A stretch of DNA of 64,000 bases from Bacilli bacterium (GCA_017511605.1 JAFWJL010000002.1:124001-188000), one strand, 5' to 3'; shown: positions 8,885-19,102, counted from the first letter of the stretch. Numbers and translations are program-made. Notes: generated by a model from the letters alone, not told the origin.

Positions 8885-9624
8885 TTATCTTCACCTTCTT
8901 CACGAACTAAATAAGCAACCGAAATATTGTCTGTTCCACCCCTGTTATTAGCTTTTTGAATAAGCTTATTAACTTTATCTTCACAAGATCCTTCACCTAA
9001 TAGAACTTTTTCTATTGATTCTCGATCTAACATACCAGTTAATCCATCACTTGAAAGTAATACTTCTCTAACATCCATATCACAATCAAATATATCAACA
9101 TCTACTTCTAATGTAGCTCCCAATGCCTTCATTAATACATTTTTCTTAGGATGTACACTAGCTTCTTCCTTAGTAAGTTCTCCAGCACTTACAAGTAAAT
9201 TAACCAAAGTATGATCATATGTAACTTTATGAAGTTTTTTATCCTTCATAACAAAACCACTAGAATCTCCTACATTACCAAATAATAAATAATCTTTAGT
9301 AATAACTGACATTACAAGAGTTGTCCCCATACCTTTACTTTCAGGATGAGTTTTCTCATGTTGGAATATTAATAGATTTATTTCATCAACTGAATCTCTT
9401 ATCCAATTAACTGCATCTACCTTCCCCATATTTCTAAATGATTCTTTAAAGTGTTTTCCTAAATAACTAATCGCAATAGATGAAGCAACTTCACCAGCAG
9501 AATGTCCTCCCATTCCATCAGCTATTGCCATTAGGTAACTTCCTTCATCATTTTTAACAATAATAACACTATCTTCATTATGATCTCTTACCATTCCAGG
9601 ATCTGTTAAATAAAACGATTTCAT
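8881..9624 (-). CDS. prpC: PP2C-family serine/threonine phosphatase
   Basis: 247 residues, a single PP2C domain. It reverses PrkC phosphorylation. Metal-binding motifs are in place: NEDS near the N-terminus, ADGMGGHSAGE, GNVGDSSGF, LSSDGLTGM and GGTDNISV at the end. The start ATG (9624) overlaps the rlmN stop as ATGA, and its own TGA stop overlaps the prkC start, so kinase and phosphatase are translationally coupled. This TGA stop is direct evidence for the standard code. Confidence 0.96.
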   Translation of the reverse strand: MKSFYLTDPGMVRDHNEDSVIIVKNDEGSYLMAIADGMGGHSAGEVASSIAISYLGKHFKESFRNMGKVDAVNWIRDSVDEINLLIFQHEKTHPESKGMGTTLVMSVITKDYLLFGNVGDSSGFVMKDKKLHKVTYDHTLVNLLVSAGELTKEEASVHPKKNVLMKALGATLEVDVDIFDCDMDVREVLLSSDGLTGMLDRESIEKVLLGEGSCEDKVNKLIQKANNRGGTDNISVAYLVREEGEDK

Positions 9625-10643
9625 AACTCCTCCTTCTTACTTCTAAGTTGTCCACAAGCAGCACTAATCTTAGTACCAAACTCACGTCTTATTGTTACAC
9701 CTATATTATTCTTTTTAAGTATATCATAAAATCTTTCTATTTGAATAGTATTTGAGCGAAGAAAACCTAAATTATTTGTTTCATTATAAGGAATTAAATT
9801 AATATAACAATTAATACCTCTTACTAAATCACAAAGTTCTTTAGCACATTCTTCACTATCATTAATATCTTTAAGCATTATATACTCAAAAGTAACTCTT
9901 CTATTAGTCTTAGATAAATATTCCTTTATAGCTGGAATTAATACCTCTAATGGATATGCTTTATTGATAGGCATAATCTGATCTCTTAAACTATTATTAG
10001 GAGCATGTAAACTTATTGCTAAATTTATTTGTAATGGAAAATCAGCAAACTCTAATATCTTAGGAACAAGTCCACAAGTAGATACAGTAATATGTCTAGC
10101 ACCAATAGCTAATCCTTTAGGATCATTAATTATTCTAAAGAACTTAATTAAATTATCATAATTATCAAATGGTTCACCTATACCCATAACTACAACATGA
10201 CTAATTCTTTCACCAAGTAATTTCTCTATCATAAGTATTTGTAAAACCATTTCATATGTTTCAAGGTTTCTTACCTTTTTTCGTCTACCAGATTCACAGA
10301 ACTTACACCCCATGTTGCACCCAACTTGTGAGGATATACATATACTATTTCCATAATCATGTCTCATTAAAACAGCTTCTATATGTTCATTATCACTAAG
10401 CTCAAATAAATACTTAGAAACATCTACATCATCTTGTACATCTACTATTTTTAATCTATCTATAGAATAATCATTCTTTAACTTTTCAATTACTTCTTTT
10501 TTAATATCAGTAACTTCATCGTATGACTCTATTCTTTTTTCATATAACCATGAAAATAATTGTTTAGCATGAAATTTCTTAGAACCTATGCTTAAAAAAT
10601 ATTCTTCTATATCTTCTATAGTTAATCCATATATATTTTTCAT
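9621..10643 (-). CDS. rlmN: Dual-specificity 23S rRNA/tRNA adenine-C2 methyltransferase
   Basis: About 340 residues. A radical SAM enzyme methylating A2503 of 23S rRNA and A37 of some tRNAs. The iron-sulfur cluster motif C-x3-C-x2-C is present (CNMGCKFC), as is GIGEPFDNY and the C-terminal catalytic Cys in SAACGQL. I place the start at the ATG at 10643, 6 nt after the weak site GGATGTG; an in-frame TTG nine codons upstream has no site. It heads the rlmN-prpC-prkC-rsgA-rpe operon. Confidence 0.95.
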   Translation of the reverse strand: MKNIYGLTIEDIEEYFLSIGSKKFHAKQLFSWLYEKRIESYDEVTDIKKEVIEKLKNDYSIDRLKIVDVQDDVDVSKYLFELSDNEHIEAVLMRHDYGNSICISSQVGCNMGCKFCESGRRKKVRNLETYEMVLQILMIEKLLGERISHVVVMGIGEPFDNYDNLIKFFRIINDPKGLAIGARHITVSTCGLVPKILEFADFPLQINLAISLHAPNNSLRDQIMPINKAYPLEVLIPAIKEYLSKTNRRVTFEYIMLKDINDSEECAKELCDLVRGINCYINLIPYNETNNLGFLRSNTIQIERFYDILKKNNIGVTIRREFGTKISAACGQLRSKKEEL

Positions 10644-10676
10644 ATGATCACATCCAATATAATTATACAAAAAAAA

Positions 10677-10698
10677 GCTAATACCGACAAGTATTAGC
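10677..10698 (-). terminator. Terminator of the membrane-protein gene at 10705
   Basis: An 8-bp stem (10677-10684 with 10691-10698) and 6-nt loop are followed by seven or eight T on the minus strand. It separates the fmt group from rlmN. Confidence 0.75.
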
Positions 10699-10704
10699 TA
10701 TTAA

Positions 10705-11343
10705 TCATTCACTATAATCAATAATTATATTTAAGCCTTTTTTACATAAATTATTTAACTTACAATAACTATCTAAATTATAATTAATTTCTTTTACTTT
10801 CTTACTACTTATAGTCATTTTAATCTTATTAGGTATTTCTTCAAAATCAGTATCTTTATCATCTAATATTTTATTTAATGTATTACTAGATATTAATAAA
10901 TTATAAACTTCATCACCACTATCATATGTAGTTTTAGATTCCCTATATGAATCATCTAATATCTTTAATAATTTATCTTCATTAAATAAAATATTAAATT
11001 TAATAGGATTTTCTATCTCATTTTCATCAACATAAGTCTTATTATTTATTGTAGTATACTCTTTATTATCATAAATAAAACTATATTCATTATATTTCTT
11101 ATTAACACTATATACATAGTTCTCTCCATCTAATAAAACTTTATAAGTAAAATTATATTTACCATTAAAGTAAGATTTATAAGAAGATATCTTAGTCATA
11201 TCATTAGCTTTTGATGCTGAATCTCCAAATAAAAGTATTAATCCTATTACTATAAAGAATATTAAATAAAATCCAAAAAACATAACAGGTTTACCATATG
11301 GTTTTTTTCTTAATTCTTTTATAAATTCAATTGCATTTTTCAT
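10705..11343 (-). CDS. Membrane-anchored protein of unknown function
   Basis: 212 residues: a short basic cytoplasmic N-terminus, one span (about 20-40, FFGFYLIFFIVIGLILLFG) and a lysine- and asparagine-rich extracellular domain of about 165 residues with two Cys near the end (C-x5-C). No family recognised. Its ATG overlaps the fmt stop (ATGA), so it is cotranslated with fmt, but nothing suggests a shared function. A terminator follows. Confidence 0.6.
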   Translation of the reverse strand: MKNAIEFIKELRKKPYGKPVMFFGFYLIFFIVIGLILLFGDSASKANDMTKISSYKSYFNGKYNFTYKVLLDGENYVYSVNKKYNEYSFIYDNKEYTTINNKTYVDENEIENPIKFNILFNEDKLLKILDDSYRESKTTYDSGDEVYNLLISSNTLNKILDDKDTDFEEIPNKIKMTISSKKVKEINYNLDSYCKLNNLCKKGLNIIIDYSE

Positions 11344-12266
11344 TCAAACACCTCACCAATTAATTTATCTTTACCAATACCATTAACATAACTATTAGCA
11401 TCCATTAATTTCTTACCAAATGGTTTTATTTTTGTAAGAACAACACATCCATCACTAGTCTTAACAACAATACCTTCTTTTGAAATATCTACTATTTCAC
11501 CACATTTACCATTATAATTACCATTTCCTATTTTGCTTTCAAGAATTTTCATTTCTTCTCCAAAAAGAATAGCATTACTACTAGGTACAGGAGATAATCC
11601 CCTTATTAAATTAAATATTTCTCTACTAGTCTTATTAAAATCTATATGTTCTTCTTCACGCTTAATATTATAAGCAAAAGTAACTTCTTCTTCATTTTGT
11701 TTTAATCTATCATTAGTACCATCTATTATACTAGGTAAAGTACTAAGCAATAATTTAGCACCTAATGCACTTAATTTATCGTGAACGCTTTCTAAATTAT
11801 CACTATCTAATATTTCAACTTCTTCTTGTGAAATAATATCACCAGTATCCATACCAACATCCATATACATTATAGTAATACCTGTCTTCTTATCACCATT
11901 AATAATAGACCAATGTATTGGTGCCCCTCCCCTATATTTAGGAAGAAGTGAGGCATGTACATTAATACATCCATATTTAGGACAATCAAGTATTTCTTTA
12001 GGAATAATTTGTCCATATGCACAAGTAATAATAATATCAGGTTCTAAAGCAAGAATATCATCATATTCTACTCTTATTTTTTCTGGTTGAAATACTGGAA
12101 TATTATATTTTAAAGCCAACTCTTTAACAGGAGTATATCTTAACTCTTGATGTCTTCCAACCCTTTTATCAGGTTGACTAACTACTAAAACAACCTCATA
12201 ATTATCAATCAAACTTTGAAGCACAGGAACAGAAAAATCCGGTGTACCCATGAAAATAACTTTCAT
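11340..12266 (-). CDS. fmt: Methionyl-tRNA formyltransferase
   Basis: 308 residues, full length. It formylates the initiator Met-tRNA using 10-formyltetrahydrofolate. The N-terminal formyltransferase domain has MGTPDFSVP, the catalytic N-x-H pair in INVHASLLPKYRGGAPI, and GMDTGD. A C-terminal OB domain begins near residue 205. The gene lies downstream of priA as in many Bacilli, but with two unknown membrane proteins inserted. Confidence 0.96.
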   Translation of the reverse strand: MKVIFMGTPDFSVPVLQSLIDNYEVVLVVSQPDKRVGRHQELRYTPVKELALKYNIPVFQPEKIRVEYDDILALEPDIIITCAYGQIIPKEILDCPKYGCINVHASLLPKYRGGAPIHWSIINGDKKTGITIMYMDVGMDTGDIISQEEVEILDSDNLESVHDKLSALGAKLLLSTLPSIIDGTNDRLKQNEEEVTFAYNIKREEEHIDFNKTSREIFNLIRGLSPVPSSNAILFGEEMKILESKIGNGNYNGKCGEIVDISKEGIVVKTSDGCVVLTKIKPFGKKLMDANSYVNGIGKDKLIGEVFE

Positions 12267-12270
12267 CTAA

Positions 12271-13443
12271 TCATCCTCTCAAAATATTAATAATCATTAT
12301 AATAACCCCTAAACTAATAAATAATGCTCCCAATAATAAGAATAATGAAACATTACCATATCTATTAGAAAAATCATCATTAACTTCCTTTTGTTTCTTA
12401 ATTAGCATTTCTTCTTCTTTTTGTATTTTCTTCTTCTCTTCTTCTATATCATAATAACAATCTAATTCTAATATATTAAATTCATCTTTAGATATAAACT
12501 CATCATACTCTAAATTATTATATTTAGGACTTAACATTCTATCAATAACTTCATATAAATCATTCTTATCATTTAAGAAATCTATCTCTTTAGCATCTTT
12601 ACTAAATACTTTATCTCTTCTTACAAGTAACAAACTAATCTTATTATTACTTCTATGTATCAACTTATATTCATCATAAACTAAATCTAATATATATTTC
12701 TTATCAGATTCACTAAAATTATTATTATTCATAAACCTTTTCAAGTGTCTATTAAGTACATCTATATCACTTATCAAACAATTATCTTTTCTAATTCTAT
12801 TTCCAAAGCATTCTTCATTGAATAAAAATTTATAATAGAAAAGTGGCGCATAATTAGAATAATAACATCCCAATACTACATCATCAGTAAAATAAATATC
12901 TTTCGAATTAAAATCTTTATTAATTATATTAGAGCAATTATATTTACTAAAAATATCATTTACTTTATTAAATCTATCATAATAATTTTCATAAATTTCA
13001 GGAGCAAATCCATCTTTATTTATATCTTCCACATATATAGAATTAAATCCATGAATAAAATATCCATTTCTAATGTATTTATCATATACATGCTTAACAA
13101 CTTTTTCTTTTTCTTCTTGATTACTAATATCTTTAATACCTAATTTAGTAATCAAAGTACTACAAATTAATTTATTAATTCCATATTTAATACTTTCAAA
13201 ACTATCTAATTTACGATAAAGTTTTTCTACTTGATCTAAATAGTCATCAAATAAAAACTCATCATCAATTATAATTTTATACTTATATAATGCATCATAG
13301 AAAATATAAAGTGCTACTTCGTTGCCTATTAAAATAAAAGAATCAGTAGAAAAATCATTCTTCTTTTTAAAATATCTTTCATTACTTTTTAGTTCTTTTA
13401 CCATTCTTATAACACTGGTTCTAATGAAATATTCATCTAACAC
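12271..13443 (-). CDS. Unknown protein with C-terminal coiled coil and tail anchor
   Basis: 390 residues. A largely helical soluble region rich in Tyr, Asn, Asp and Lys is followed by a Lys/Glu coiled coil (about 325-350, EEEKKKIQKEEE) and one hydrophobic segment at the extreme C-terminus (SLFLLLGALFISLGVIIMII), so it is probably tail-anchored facing the cytoplasm. I do not recognise the family. The start is GTG with GGAGGTG five bases away. It sits 4 nt upstream of fmt and 29 nt after a small membrane protein, in a priA-fmt operon. Confidence 0.6.
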   Translation of the reverse strand: MLDEYFIRTSVIRMVKELKSNERYFKKKNDFSTDSFILIGNEVALYIFYDALYKYKIIIDDEFLFDDYLDQVEKLYRKLDSFESIKYGINKLICSTLITKLGIKDISNQEEKEKVVKHVYDKYIRNGYFIHGFNSIYVEDINKDGFAPEIYENYYDRFNKVNDIFSKYNCSNIINKDFNSKDIYFTDDVVLGCYYSNYAPLFYYKFLFNEECFGNRIRKDNCLISDIDVLNRHLKRFMNNNNFSESDKKYILDLVYDEYKLIHRSNNKISLLLVRRDKVFSKDAKEIDFLNDKNDLYEVIDRMLSPKYNNLEYDEFISKDEFNILELDCYYDIEEEKKKIQKEEEMLIKKQKEVNDDFSNRYGNVSLFLLLGALFISLGVIIMIINILRG

Positions 13444-13472
13444 TTTATCACCTCCTATGAATAACGAATAAA

Positions 13473-13670
13473 CTAACGATTTATAAATTTAAATATAAAA
13501 TATGCTGAACCTACAATTATAATAGTACCAATAATTAATAGAACTATTCTAACAGCAGGATTATTACTATCCCAATAAGCATCCCTTTTTGATGAAGATT
13601 CTTGCATTAAATTTTCAAAATCTTCTCTATTCTTTTTATTAACTTCTAATTCGTCTTTTTCTTCGTCCAT
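13473..13670 (-). CDS. Small single-span membrane protein
   Basis: 65 residues: a charged N-terminal half (Glu, Lys, Asp, Asn, Arg) and a C-terminal span (IVLLIIGTIIIVGSAYFIF). The ATG is preceded by AGAGGT. It lies between priA and the tail-anchored protein. The function is unknown. Confidence 0.5.
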   Translation of the reverse strand: MDEEKDELEVNKKNREDFENLMQESSSKRDAYWDSNNPAVRIVLLIIGTIIIVGSAYFIFKFINR

Positions 13671-13708
13671 AGCATATACCTCTATTCTATATATAAGAAT
13701 ATCATATT

Positions 13709-15868
13709 TTAAATCATTTGACTAGGATTAAAATCTATATCTACCTTTATCCTATTATTAGAAAGATAGTGTTCTAAAACTTTAGAAAGTATTGGATATA
13801 AATTATCTTCTTTCTTATATTTTAAAATTACATTATATCTATAAATATTATTCATTTTAAATAGACTAGATGTACTAGGTCCAAGTATTATAGTTGATTT
13901 TAAATTTCTTTCTAAACTATTTTTTATTTTTAAAGCTTCTCCTAATATATAATTAGAATCTTTTCCACTTATTCTTATATTACAAATATAATAATATGGT
14001 GGATATTTTAAACTTCTTCTAATCATCATTTCTTGTTTATAGAAAGATATATAATCATGATCCTTGCATAGATTTATTGCATAGTGTTCTGGATTAAATG
14101 TTTGAATAACAACAGTACCTTCTTTATTACTTCTACCACTTCTACCAGCTACTTGACTAAGTAATGAGAAAGTATTTTCACTACTTCTAAAATCCGGAAT
14201 ATTTAAAGATGTATCTGCATTAATCACACCAACTAGTGTTACATTAGAAAAATCAAGTCCCTTCGCAACCATTTGTGTACCAAGTAAAATATCATATTCA
14301 TGATTTCTAAATGACTCAATCATTTTCTCATGCATACCTTTTTTACTAGTAGTATCAAAATCCATTCTTAGTACTCGACTATCAGGGAATAATTTATTTA
14401 ATTCCTCTTCTATTTTCTGAGTTCCAACACCTAAATTATTTAATGATTTTTCTTTGCAACTAGGACATGTATCAAATACTTTTTCACCATGTCCACAATA
14501 ATGACATCTAAGAGTGTTGCTACTCTTATGATAAGTTAATGTAATATCACAATTAGGACATTTAAATGTATATCCACAATTTTTACAAGTTACAAAAGAT
14601 GAATATCCTCGACGATTTAATAAAAGAATTACCTGTTCCTGTCTATCTAAACGAGTTTTTATTTCATTAATTAACTCATTAGAAAAATGTCCTTTAACTT
14701 TTCTAATTTCTTTATTCATATCAATTATATTTACTTTAGGTAATTCTTTACCATTTACTCTATGAGGTAAACTAAGTAATTTATAAACACCTTTTTCTGC
14801 TCTAGCCATAGATTCAAGAGATGGAGTAGCACTTCCTAATAAAACACTACAATTATGATATTTACTACGAAGAATAGCAATATCTCTAGCATGATATCTA
14901 GGACTAGGATCACTTTGTTTATAAGAATCACTATGTTCCTCATCAATAATAATTATTCCTATATTTTCAAGAGGTGCAAACACAGCACTTCTTGCCCCAA
15001 TTACAATACTTGCTTCTCCCCTAGCAATTCTTCTGTATTCATCATACTTTTCACCATCACTAAGTCCTGAATGAATTGCTGCTATTTTCTTACCAAATCT
15101 TTTTTCAAATCTGTCTATCATTTGTGGAGTTAAACTAATCTCAGGAACCAATACAATACTAGTTTTACCTAAGGATAAAAAATGTTCAATAATTTCCATA
15201 TATACTTCAGTTTTACCACTTCCAGTAACACCATGTAATAAATAAGTGTTGTTACTAGAAATAACTTCATCAACTACTTTTTGTTGTTCTAAAGTTAATT
15301 TTGGTTTAACTAATTTTTCATCAAAATAATCAACGCGATAATGTTCCTTTTTCTCCTCTACAAGAATACCTTTCTTTACTAATGTATTCAAACTACTAAG
15401 AGAAATATCAACTAATTCTTTTCTAAGAATAGGACCATTCTTAACTAATTCAATTATTCTTTCTTGTTTATCATTAAACTTAATATCATCATATTTATCA
15501 TTTAACTTATAATAAGTATCATATTTAATATTACCCGTGCTTCCTGCTTTTAATGCTTTAGGTAACATCACTTGATAACAGCTTATTAAAGTAGATAAGG
15601 TCTTATCTCTCATTACTTTACCTAATTCTAATAATTCTTTATTTAAAACAATATCACTATCTATTACATCAATAATATCTTTTAAATCTTTAGAAGTAGT
15701 CTTCGAATCCTTTATCTCTAGTACAAATCCTTCTAAAGTCATTCTACCAAAAGGAACTGATACTCTGATTCCTACTTTTATCTTTTCTTCTAATTCACAA
15801 GGTACGTTATACTCAAAAACTTTATCAACAGCTTTTGCGGATAATTCTACTAAAACACCTACTATCAA
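13709..15868 (-). CDS. priA: Primosomal replication-restart helicase
   Basis: 719 residues. A DEAH-box helicase that restarts stalled forks. The N-terminal 3-prime-end-binding domain is followed by Walker A HGVTGSGKTEV, the DEEH box, and a zinc-binding insertion with eight Cys (CKNC, CPNC, CHYC, CPSC). Helicase motifs V and VI follow (GTQMVAKGLDFSNV, QVAGRSGR). The start is TTG, supported by GGAGGTGAT; no ATG is as well placed. It heads a run that continues to fmt. Confidence 0.95.
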   Translation of the reverse strand: MIVGVLVELSAKAVDKVFEYNVPCELEEKIKVGIRVSVPFGRMTLEGFVLEIKDSKTTSKDLKDIIDVIDSDIVLNKELLELGKVMRDKTLSTLISCYQVMLPKALKAGSTGNIKYDTYYKLNDKYDDIKFNDKQERIIELVKNGPILRKELVDISLSSLNTLVKKGILVEEKKEHYRVDYFDEKLVKPKLTLEQQKVVDEVISSNNTYLLHGVTGSGKTEVYMEIIEHFLSLGKTSIVLVPEISLTPQMIDRFEKRFGKKIAAIHSGLSDGEKYDEYRRIARGEASIVIGARSAVFAPLENIGIIIIDEEHSDSYKQSDPSPRYHARDIAILRSKYHNCSVLLGSATPSLESMARAEKGVYKLLSLPHRVNGKELPKVNIIDMNKEIRKVKGHFSNELINEIKTRLDRQEQVILLLNRRGYSSFVTCKNCGYTFKCPNCDITLTYHKSSNTLRCHYCGHGEKVFDTCPSCKEKSLNNLGVGTQKIEEELNKLFPDSRVLRMDFDTTSKKGMHEKMIESFRNHEYDILLGTQMVAKGLDFSNVTLVGVINADTSLNIPDFRSSENTFSLLSQVAGRSGRSNKEGTVVIQTFNPEHYAINLCKDHDYISFYKQEMMIRRSLKYPPYYYICNIRISGKDSNYILGEALKIKNSLERNLKSTIILGPSTSSLFKMNNIYRYNVILKYKKEDNLYPILSKVLEHYLSNNRIKVDIDFNPSQMI

Positions 15869-15904
15869 AGTATCACCTCCATATAAATCTATTATATCAA
15901 AAAA

Positions 15905-15926
15905 AAGAAAGTAATAATACTTTCTT
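15905..15926 (-). terminator. Terminator of rseP
   Basis: A 9-bp perfect stem (15905-15913 with 15918-15926), loop ataa and a following T-run. It ends at the stop codon of rseP. Confidence 0.75.
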
Positions 15927-16974
15927 AAAATAATCTCATAATATCATTAAATGTTATTATTACCATTAAAATTAATAATAATATTAAGAATATACTATGT
16001 ATCTTATTTTCAAGTTCTGGTTTTACTGGAGATCCTTTAATCTTTTCTATAATTATAAATAAAATATGTCCTCCATCAAACGCTGGTATAGGAAGTAAAT
16101 TAATTACCCCAACATTAATACTTAAAAACGCAGTTAAATAAATTAAACTAGCAAGTCCAGCACTTCTTTGTTGACCAACTACTGAATATATTCCAACAGG
16201 TCCTGATAATTGGCTTAAACTAATTCTTCCTGTGAAAAGATAAACTAATGTAATATACATTTGTTTAAATATAGATACAGTTTTTCTAAATGTATAAACT
16301 ATCGCATTAACAAATCCTTTAGTTTTCTTATTCTTTATACTTAAACCATATCTATAAGTTTCTTTTCCATCTTCTTTTACTTTTTTTGGTTTAACTTTAA
16401 TAGTTACTTTCTTATTATCTCTTTCTACTACAATCTTACTAGTCTTTTTAGGAGAAGCAACTGCTAAATATAAAGAAATATCATCACTTGTATCTATTCT
16501 CTGATTATTAATAGATATAACTTTATCATTTGATTTTAATCCAGCTTTCTCACAAGCAGAATTCTTTTCCACTTCATAAATAACTGGATCCATTGTAGCT
16601 CCACCCCAAATAAGAGCCATTAAAAATATAAGTAACACAGCTAATATAAAGTTATTCATTGGACCAAATAACATTATTAAAAATCTTTGCCATGCCTTCT
16701 TATTTTGTAATCTTTTTTCTTTAGGTATTTTTTTATCATCATCAGTATCTAAATCTTCTCCTGCTAACTGACAAAAACCACCTATTGGAATAGCTCTTAA
16801 ATTATACTCTGTTTCACCTTTTTTAAATCCACAAAGTTTAGGCCCCATTCCCAATGCAAATTCATATACATAAACTCCATTCATTTTAGCTAATATAAAA
16901 TGACCAAATTCATGTACAAATACTATTATTCCTAAAATTAATACAAATAACAGTATATTAATAATAACTGACAT
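15925..16974 (-). CDS. rseP: Site-2 intramembrane zinc metalloprotease
   Basis: 349 residues. A site-2 protease (RasP in Bacillus) that cleaves anti-sigma factors and remnant signal peptides in the membrane. HEFGH near the N-terminus and the second motif NLLPIPAFDGG near residue 300 supply the zinc ligands. A PDZ domain lies between (about 125-205). There are four membrane segments, one with LFGPMNNF. It is the last gene of uppS-cdsA-rseP; the isoprenoid gene dxr that often lies between cdsA and rseP is absent. Confidence 0.95.
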   Translation of the reverse strand: MSVIINILLFVLILGIIVFVHEFGHFILAKMNGVYVYEFALGMGPKLCGFKKGETEYNLRAIPIGGFCQLAGEDLDTDDDKKIPKEKRLQNKKAWQRFLIMLFGPMNNFILAVLLIFLMALIWGGATMDPVIYEVEKNSACEKAGLKSNDKVISINNQRIDTSDDISLYLAVASPKKTSKIVVERDNKKVTIKVKPKKVKEDGKETYRYGLSIKNKKTKGFVNAIVYTFRKTVSIFKQMYITLVYLFTGRISLSQLSGPVGIYSVVGQQRSAGLASLIYLTAFLSINVGVINLLPIPAFDGGHILFIIIEKIKGSPVKPELENKIHSIFLILLLILMVIITFNDIMRLF

Positions 16975-16983
16975 AAATCCCTC

Positions 16984-17784
16984 CTATAATATTTCAATTA
17001 AAATAGTAAATGCCAATACAACAAATATTAAACTATCAAATCTATCTAATATTCCACCATGTCCAGGAATTAAATTTGAAAAATCTTTAACATCATAGTA
17101 TCTCTTAATAGATGAAAATACTAAGTCACCTAATTGACCTACTAAACATAATACAAATGTTAACATTATTACTGTTACTAAAGGAACTGTACTACTAATT
17201 ATTGTATTATAAAATATAGTAGCAACAAAAGTACCCATTATTGTTCCACCAATTAATCCCTCTATTGTTTTCTTAGGACTAATTTTAGGACATAATTTAT
17301 GTTTACCTATTAACATACCAGTAAATAATGCAAATGTATCAGTAATAGTAGTTATCAATAATAAGTATATGATATATGTAATATCATAATTACGAGTAAT
17401 AATAATTAAATTAAAACTTAATCCTATAAATAATACTGATCCTATCAAAAATAAAGCATCATTTATATTATATTCTTCATTATTATTTATAAATACAATT
17501 GGGCTTATAAATAAGAATATAATTCCTGCCATTACCCTATAATCAAATTTATTAATAAATTCAATTGAATTAGTATTATATAAACAAAAATAACATGTTA
17601 ATAAATAAGCGAATATTTTTAATACTAATGGAAACTTCTTTTTAGTTTCACGTACTTTCAACAACTCATATAAACCAAATATACTAAGTACAGACATTAA
17701 TATAGTAAAAGGAAGTTCACCTATTATTAAAAATGGTACAAATATAGCAATTAATATTATTGCTCCTAAAATTTTCTTTGTCAT
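16984..17784 (-). CDS. cdsA: Phosphatidate cytidylyltransferase
   Basis: 266 residues, polytopic. It makes CDP-diacylglycerol from phosphatidate and CTP for phospholipid synthesis. The C-terminal signature is intact: S-x-K-R-x4-K-D (SSIKRYYDVKD) followed by IPGHGGILDR. About seven hydrophobic segments. Its ATG overlaps the uppS stop (ATGA). Confidence 0.95.
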   Translation of the reverse strand: MTKKILGAIILIAIFVPFLIIGELPFTILMSVLSIFGLYELLKVRETKKKFPLVLKIFAYLLTCYFCLYNTNSIEFINKFDYRVMAGIIFLFISPIVFINNNEEYNINDALFLIGSVLFIGLSFNLIIITRNYDITYIIYLLLITTITDTFALFTGMLIGKHKLCPKISPKKTIEGLIGGTIMGTFVATIFYNTIISSTVPLVTVIMLTFVLCLVGQLGDLVFSSIKRYYDVKDFSNLIPGHGGILDRFDSLIFVVLAFTILIEIL

Positions 17785-18491
17785 TTTGTTCCTCCAAATC
17801 TTCTATTTCTTTTATTAAATTCTAAAATAGCTTTATCAAATTCTTCACTATTAAAATCAGGAAAATAAGTTTTTGGAAAATAAAATTCTGCATAGCTTGC
17901 CTGCCACATCATAAAATTACTAAGTCTTAATTCCCCACTAGTTCTAATAACAAAGTCTAATGGTGGTAAATCACAATATAAATTAGATTCAAATAATTTT
18001 TCATCTATATCATCCAACTCTATTTTACCAGATTTATACATCTCACATAATTTCTTAGTAGCATCTATTATTTCAGCATGACTACCATAATTTAAACATA
18101 TATTAAGTACTAATTTATCATTATCTTTAGTATCTTCAACTATCTTATCCATTACTTCTAATACTTTATCAGGAAGAGGTTTTCTTCTACCAGAAAATAC
18201 TACTCTAACCTTCATTTTTTTTAAGAATTCCATTTCTTTTTGAAATGCTATTATAAACAAATTCATTAAGAATTCTACTTCACTAGCATCTCTTTTAAAA
18301 TTCTCAGTAGAAAAAGCATATAATGAGCAATACTTAACTCCAACTTCAGCCATATGTACACATAGCTCTCTTAAAGTTTCAATTGCCTTCTTATGGCCCA
18401 TAGTACGAATCATACCCTTTTCTTGAGCCCATCTACCATTACCATCCATAATTATTCCAATATGATTGGGTATTATTAAATCATTATTCAT
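17781..18491 (-). CDS. uppS: Undecaprenyl diphosphate synthase
   Basis: 236 residues. A cis-prenyltransferase that extends farnesyl diphosphate to the C55 lipid carrier of wall synthesis. Signatures are MDGNGRWA near residue 15, LYAFSTENFKR, and the C-terminal DFVIRTSGELRLSNF, with the substrate-binding Arg. It starts the uppS-cdsA-rseP operon after the khpA terminator. Confidence 0.96.
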   Translation of the reverse strand: MNNDLIIPNHIGIIMDGNGRWAQEKGMIRTMGHKKAIETLRELCVHMAEVGVKYCSLYAFSTENFKRDASEVEFLMNLFIIAFQKEMEFLKKMKVRVVFSGRRKPLPDKVLEVMDKIVEDTKDNDKLVLNICLNYGSHAEIIDATKKLCEMYKSGKIELDDIDEKLFESNLYCDLPPLDFVIRTSGELRLSNFMMWQASYAEFYFPKTYFPDFNSEEFDKAILEFNKRNRRFGGTK

Positions 18492-18534
18492 ATTATATAC
18501 CTCATAGATAATTATATACTAAGAGTAAAAAAAA

Positions 18535-18553
18535 AGAAAGTCTAAGACTTTCT
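18535..18553 (-). terminator. Terminator of the rpsP-khpA operon
   Basis: An 8-bp perfect stem (18535-18542 with 18546-18553) with loop taa, followed by nine T on the minus strand. It overlaps the first two bases of the khpA stop. Confidence 0.8.
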
Positions 18554-18800
18554 AAAATTTATCTATATCGATTTTAACATATTTATTATCAGATAAAGCT
18601 GAACTTGCTTGTACTAGAGTTCTAATAGCATTAGCAGTACGTCCTTCTTTTCCAATAACTCTTCCCATATCAGAATCATCAACCATTACTTGAATTAACA
18701 TAACGTTTTCCTCTTCTGTAGGAAATTCTTTTACACTTACGCTATCTTTATTAACAACTAAAGATTTAACTATTTCTTCTGTTAATTTTACTAAATCCAT
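18552..18800 (-). CDS. khpA: KH-domain RNA-binding protein KhpA (YlqC)
   Basis: 82 residues, one KH domain with the GxxG loop as IGKEGRT. In Bacillota KhpA pairs with KhpB (Jag/EloR) in RNA binding linked to cell elongation. It lies 2 nt downstream of rpsP, the usual ylqC position; rimM and trmD, which often come next, are absent here. Confidence 0.92.
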   Translation of the reverse strand: MDLVKLTEEIVKSLVVNKDSVSVKEFPTEEENVMLIQVMVDDSDMGRVIGKEGRTANAIRTLVQASSALSDNKYVKIDIDKF

Positions 18801-18802
18801 GA

Positions 18803-19072
18803 TTACTTACCTTTCTTTTTAGAATCAGCAAATTTCTTCATGATTCCTGCTTCACTAAATAAGTTTCTAACTGTATCAGATAAAACTGCACCGTTATTTA
18901 ACCATTTTAAAGCGATTTCTTCATTGATTTTTGTTTCTGAATCAAGTGGTGCATAAGTACCAATTAGTTCTAGATATTGTCCATCTCTAGGTCTTCTACT
19001 ATCAGTAGCAACAATTCTATAAGTTGGTCTTTTTTTAGCTCCCATTCTTGTTAATCTTAATTTAACTGCCAT
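18803..19072 (-). CDS. rpsP: 30S ribosomal protein S16
   Basis: 89 residues. It begins [20 protein letters not shown], the invariant S16 N-terminus. The start is the ATG at 19072, preceded by GGAGGG; an upstream in-frame ATG would add ten residues unlike S16. A strong promoter lies directly upstream. It forms an operon with khpA. Confidence 0.97.
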   Translation of the reverse strand: MAVKLRLTRMGAKKRPTYRIVATDSRRPRDGQYLELIGTYAPLDSETKINEEIALKWLNNGAVLSDTVRNLFSEAGIMKKFADSKKKGK

Positions 19073-19102
19073 TAATATCCCTCCATTTCTAAATGCATAC
19101 AT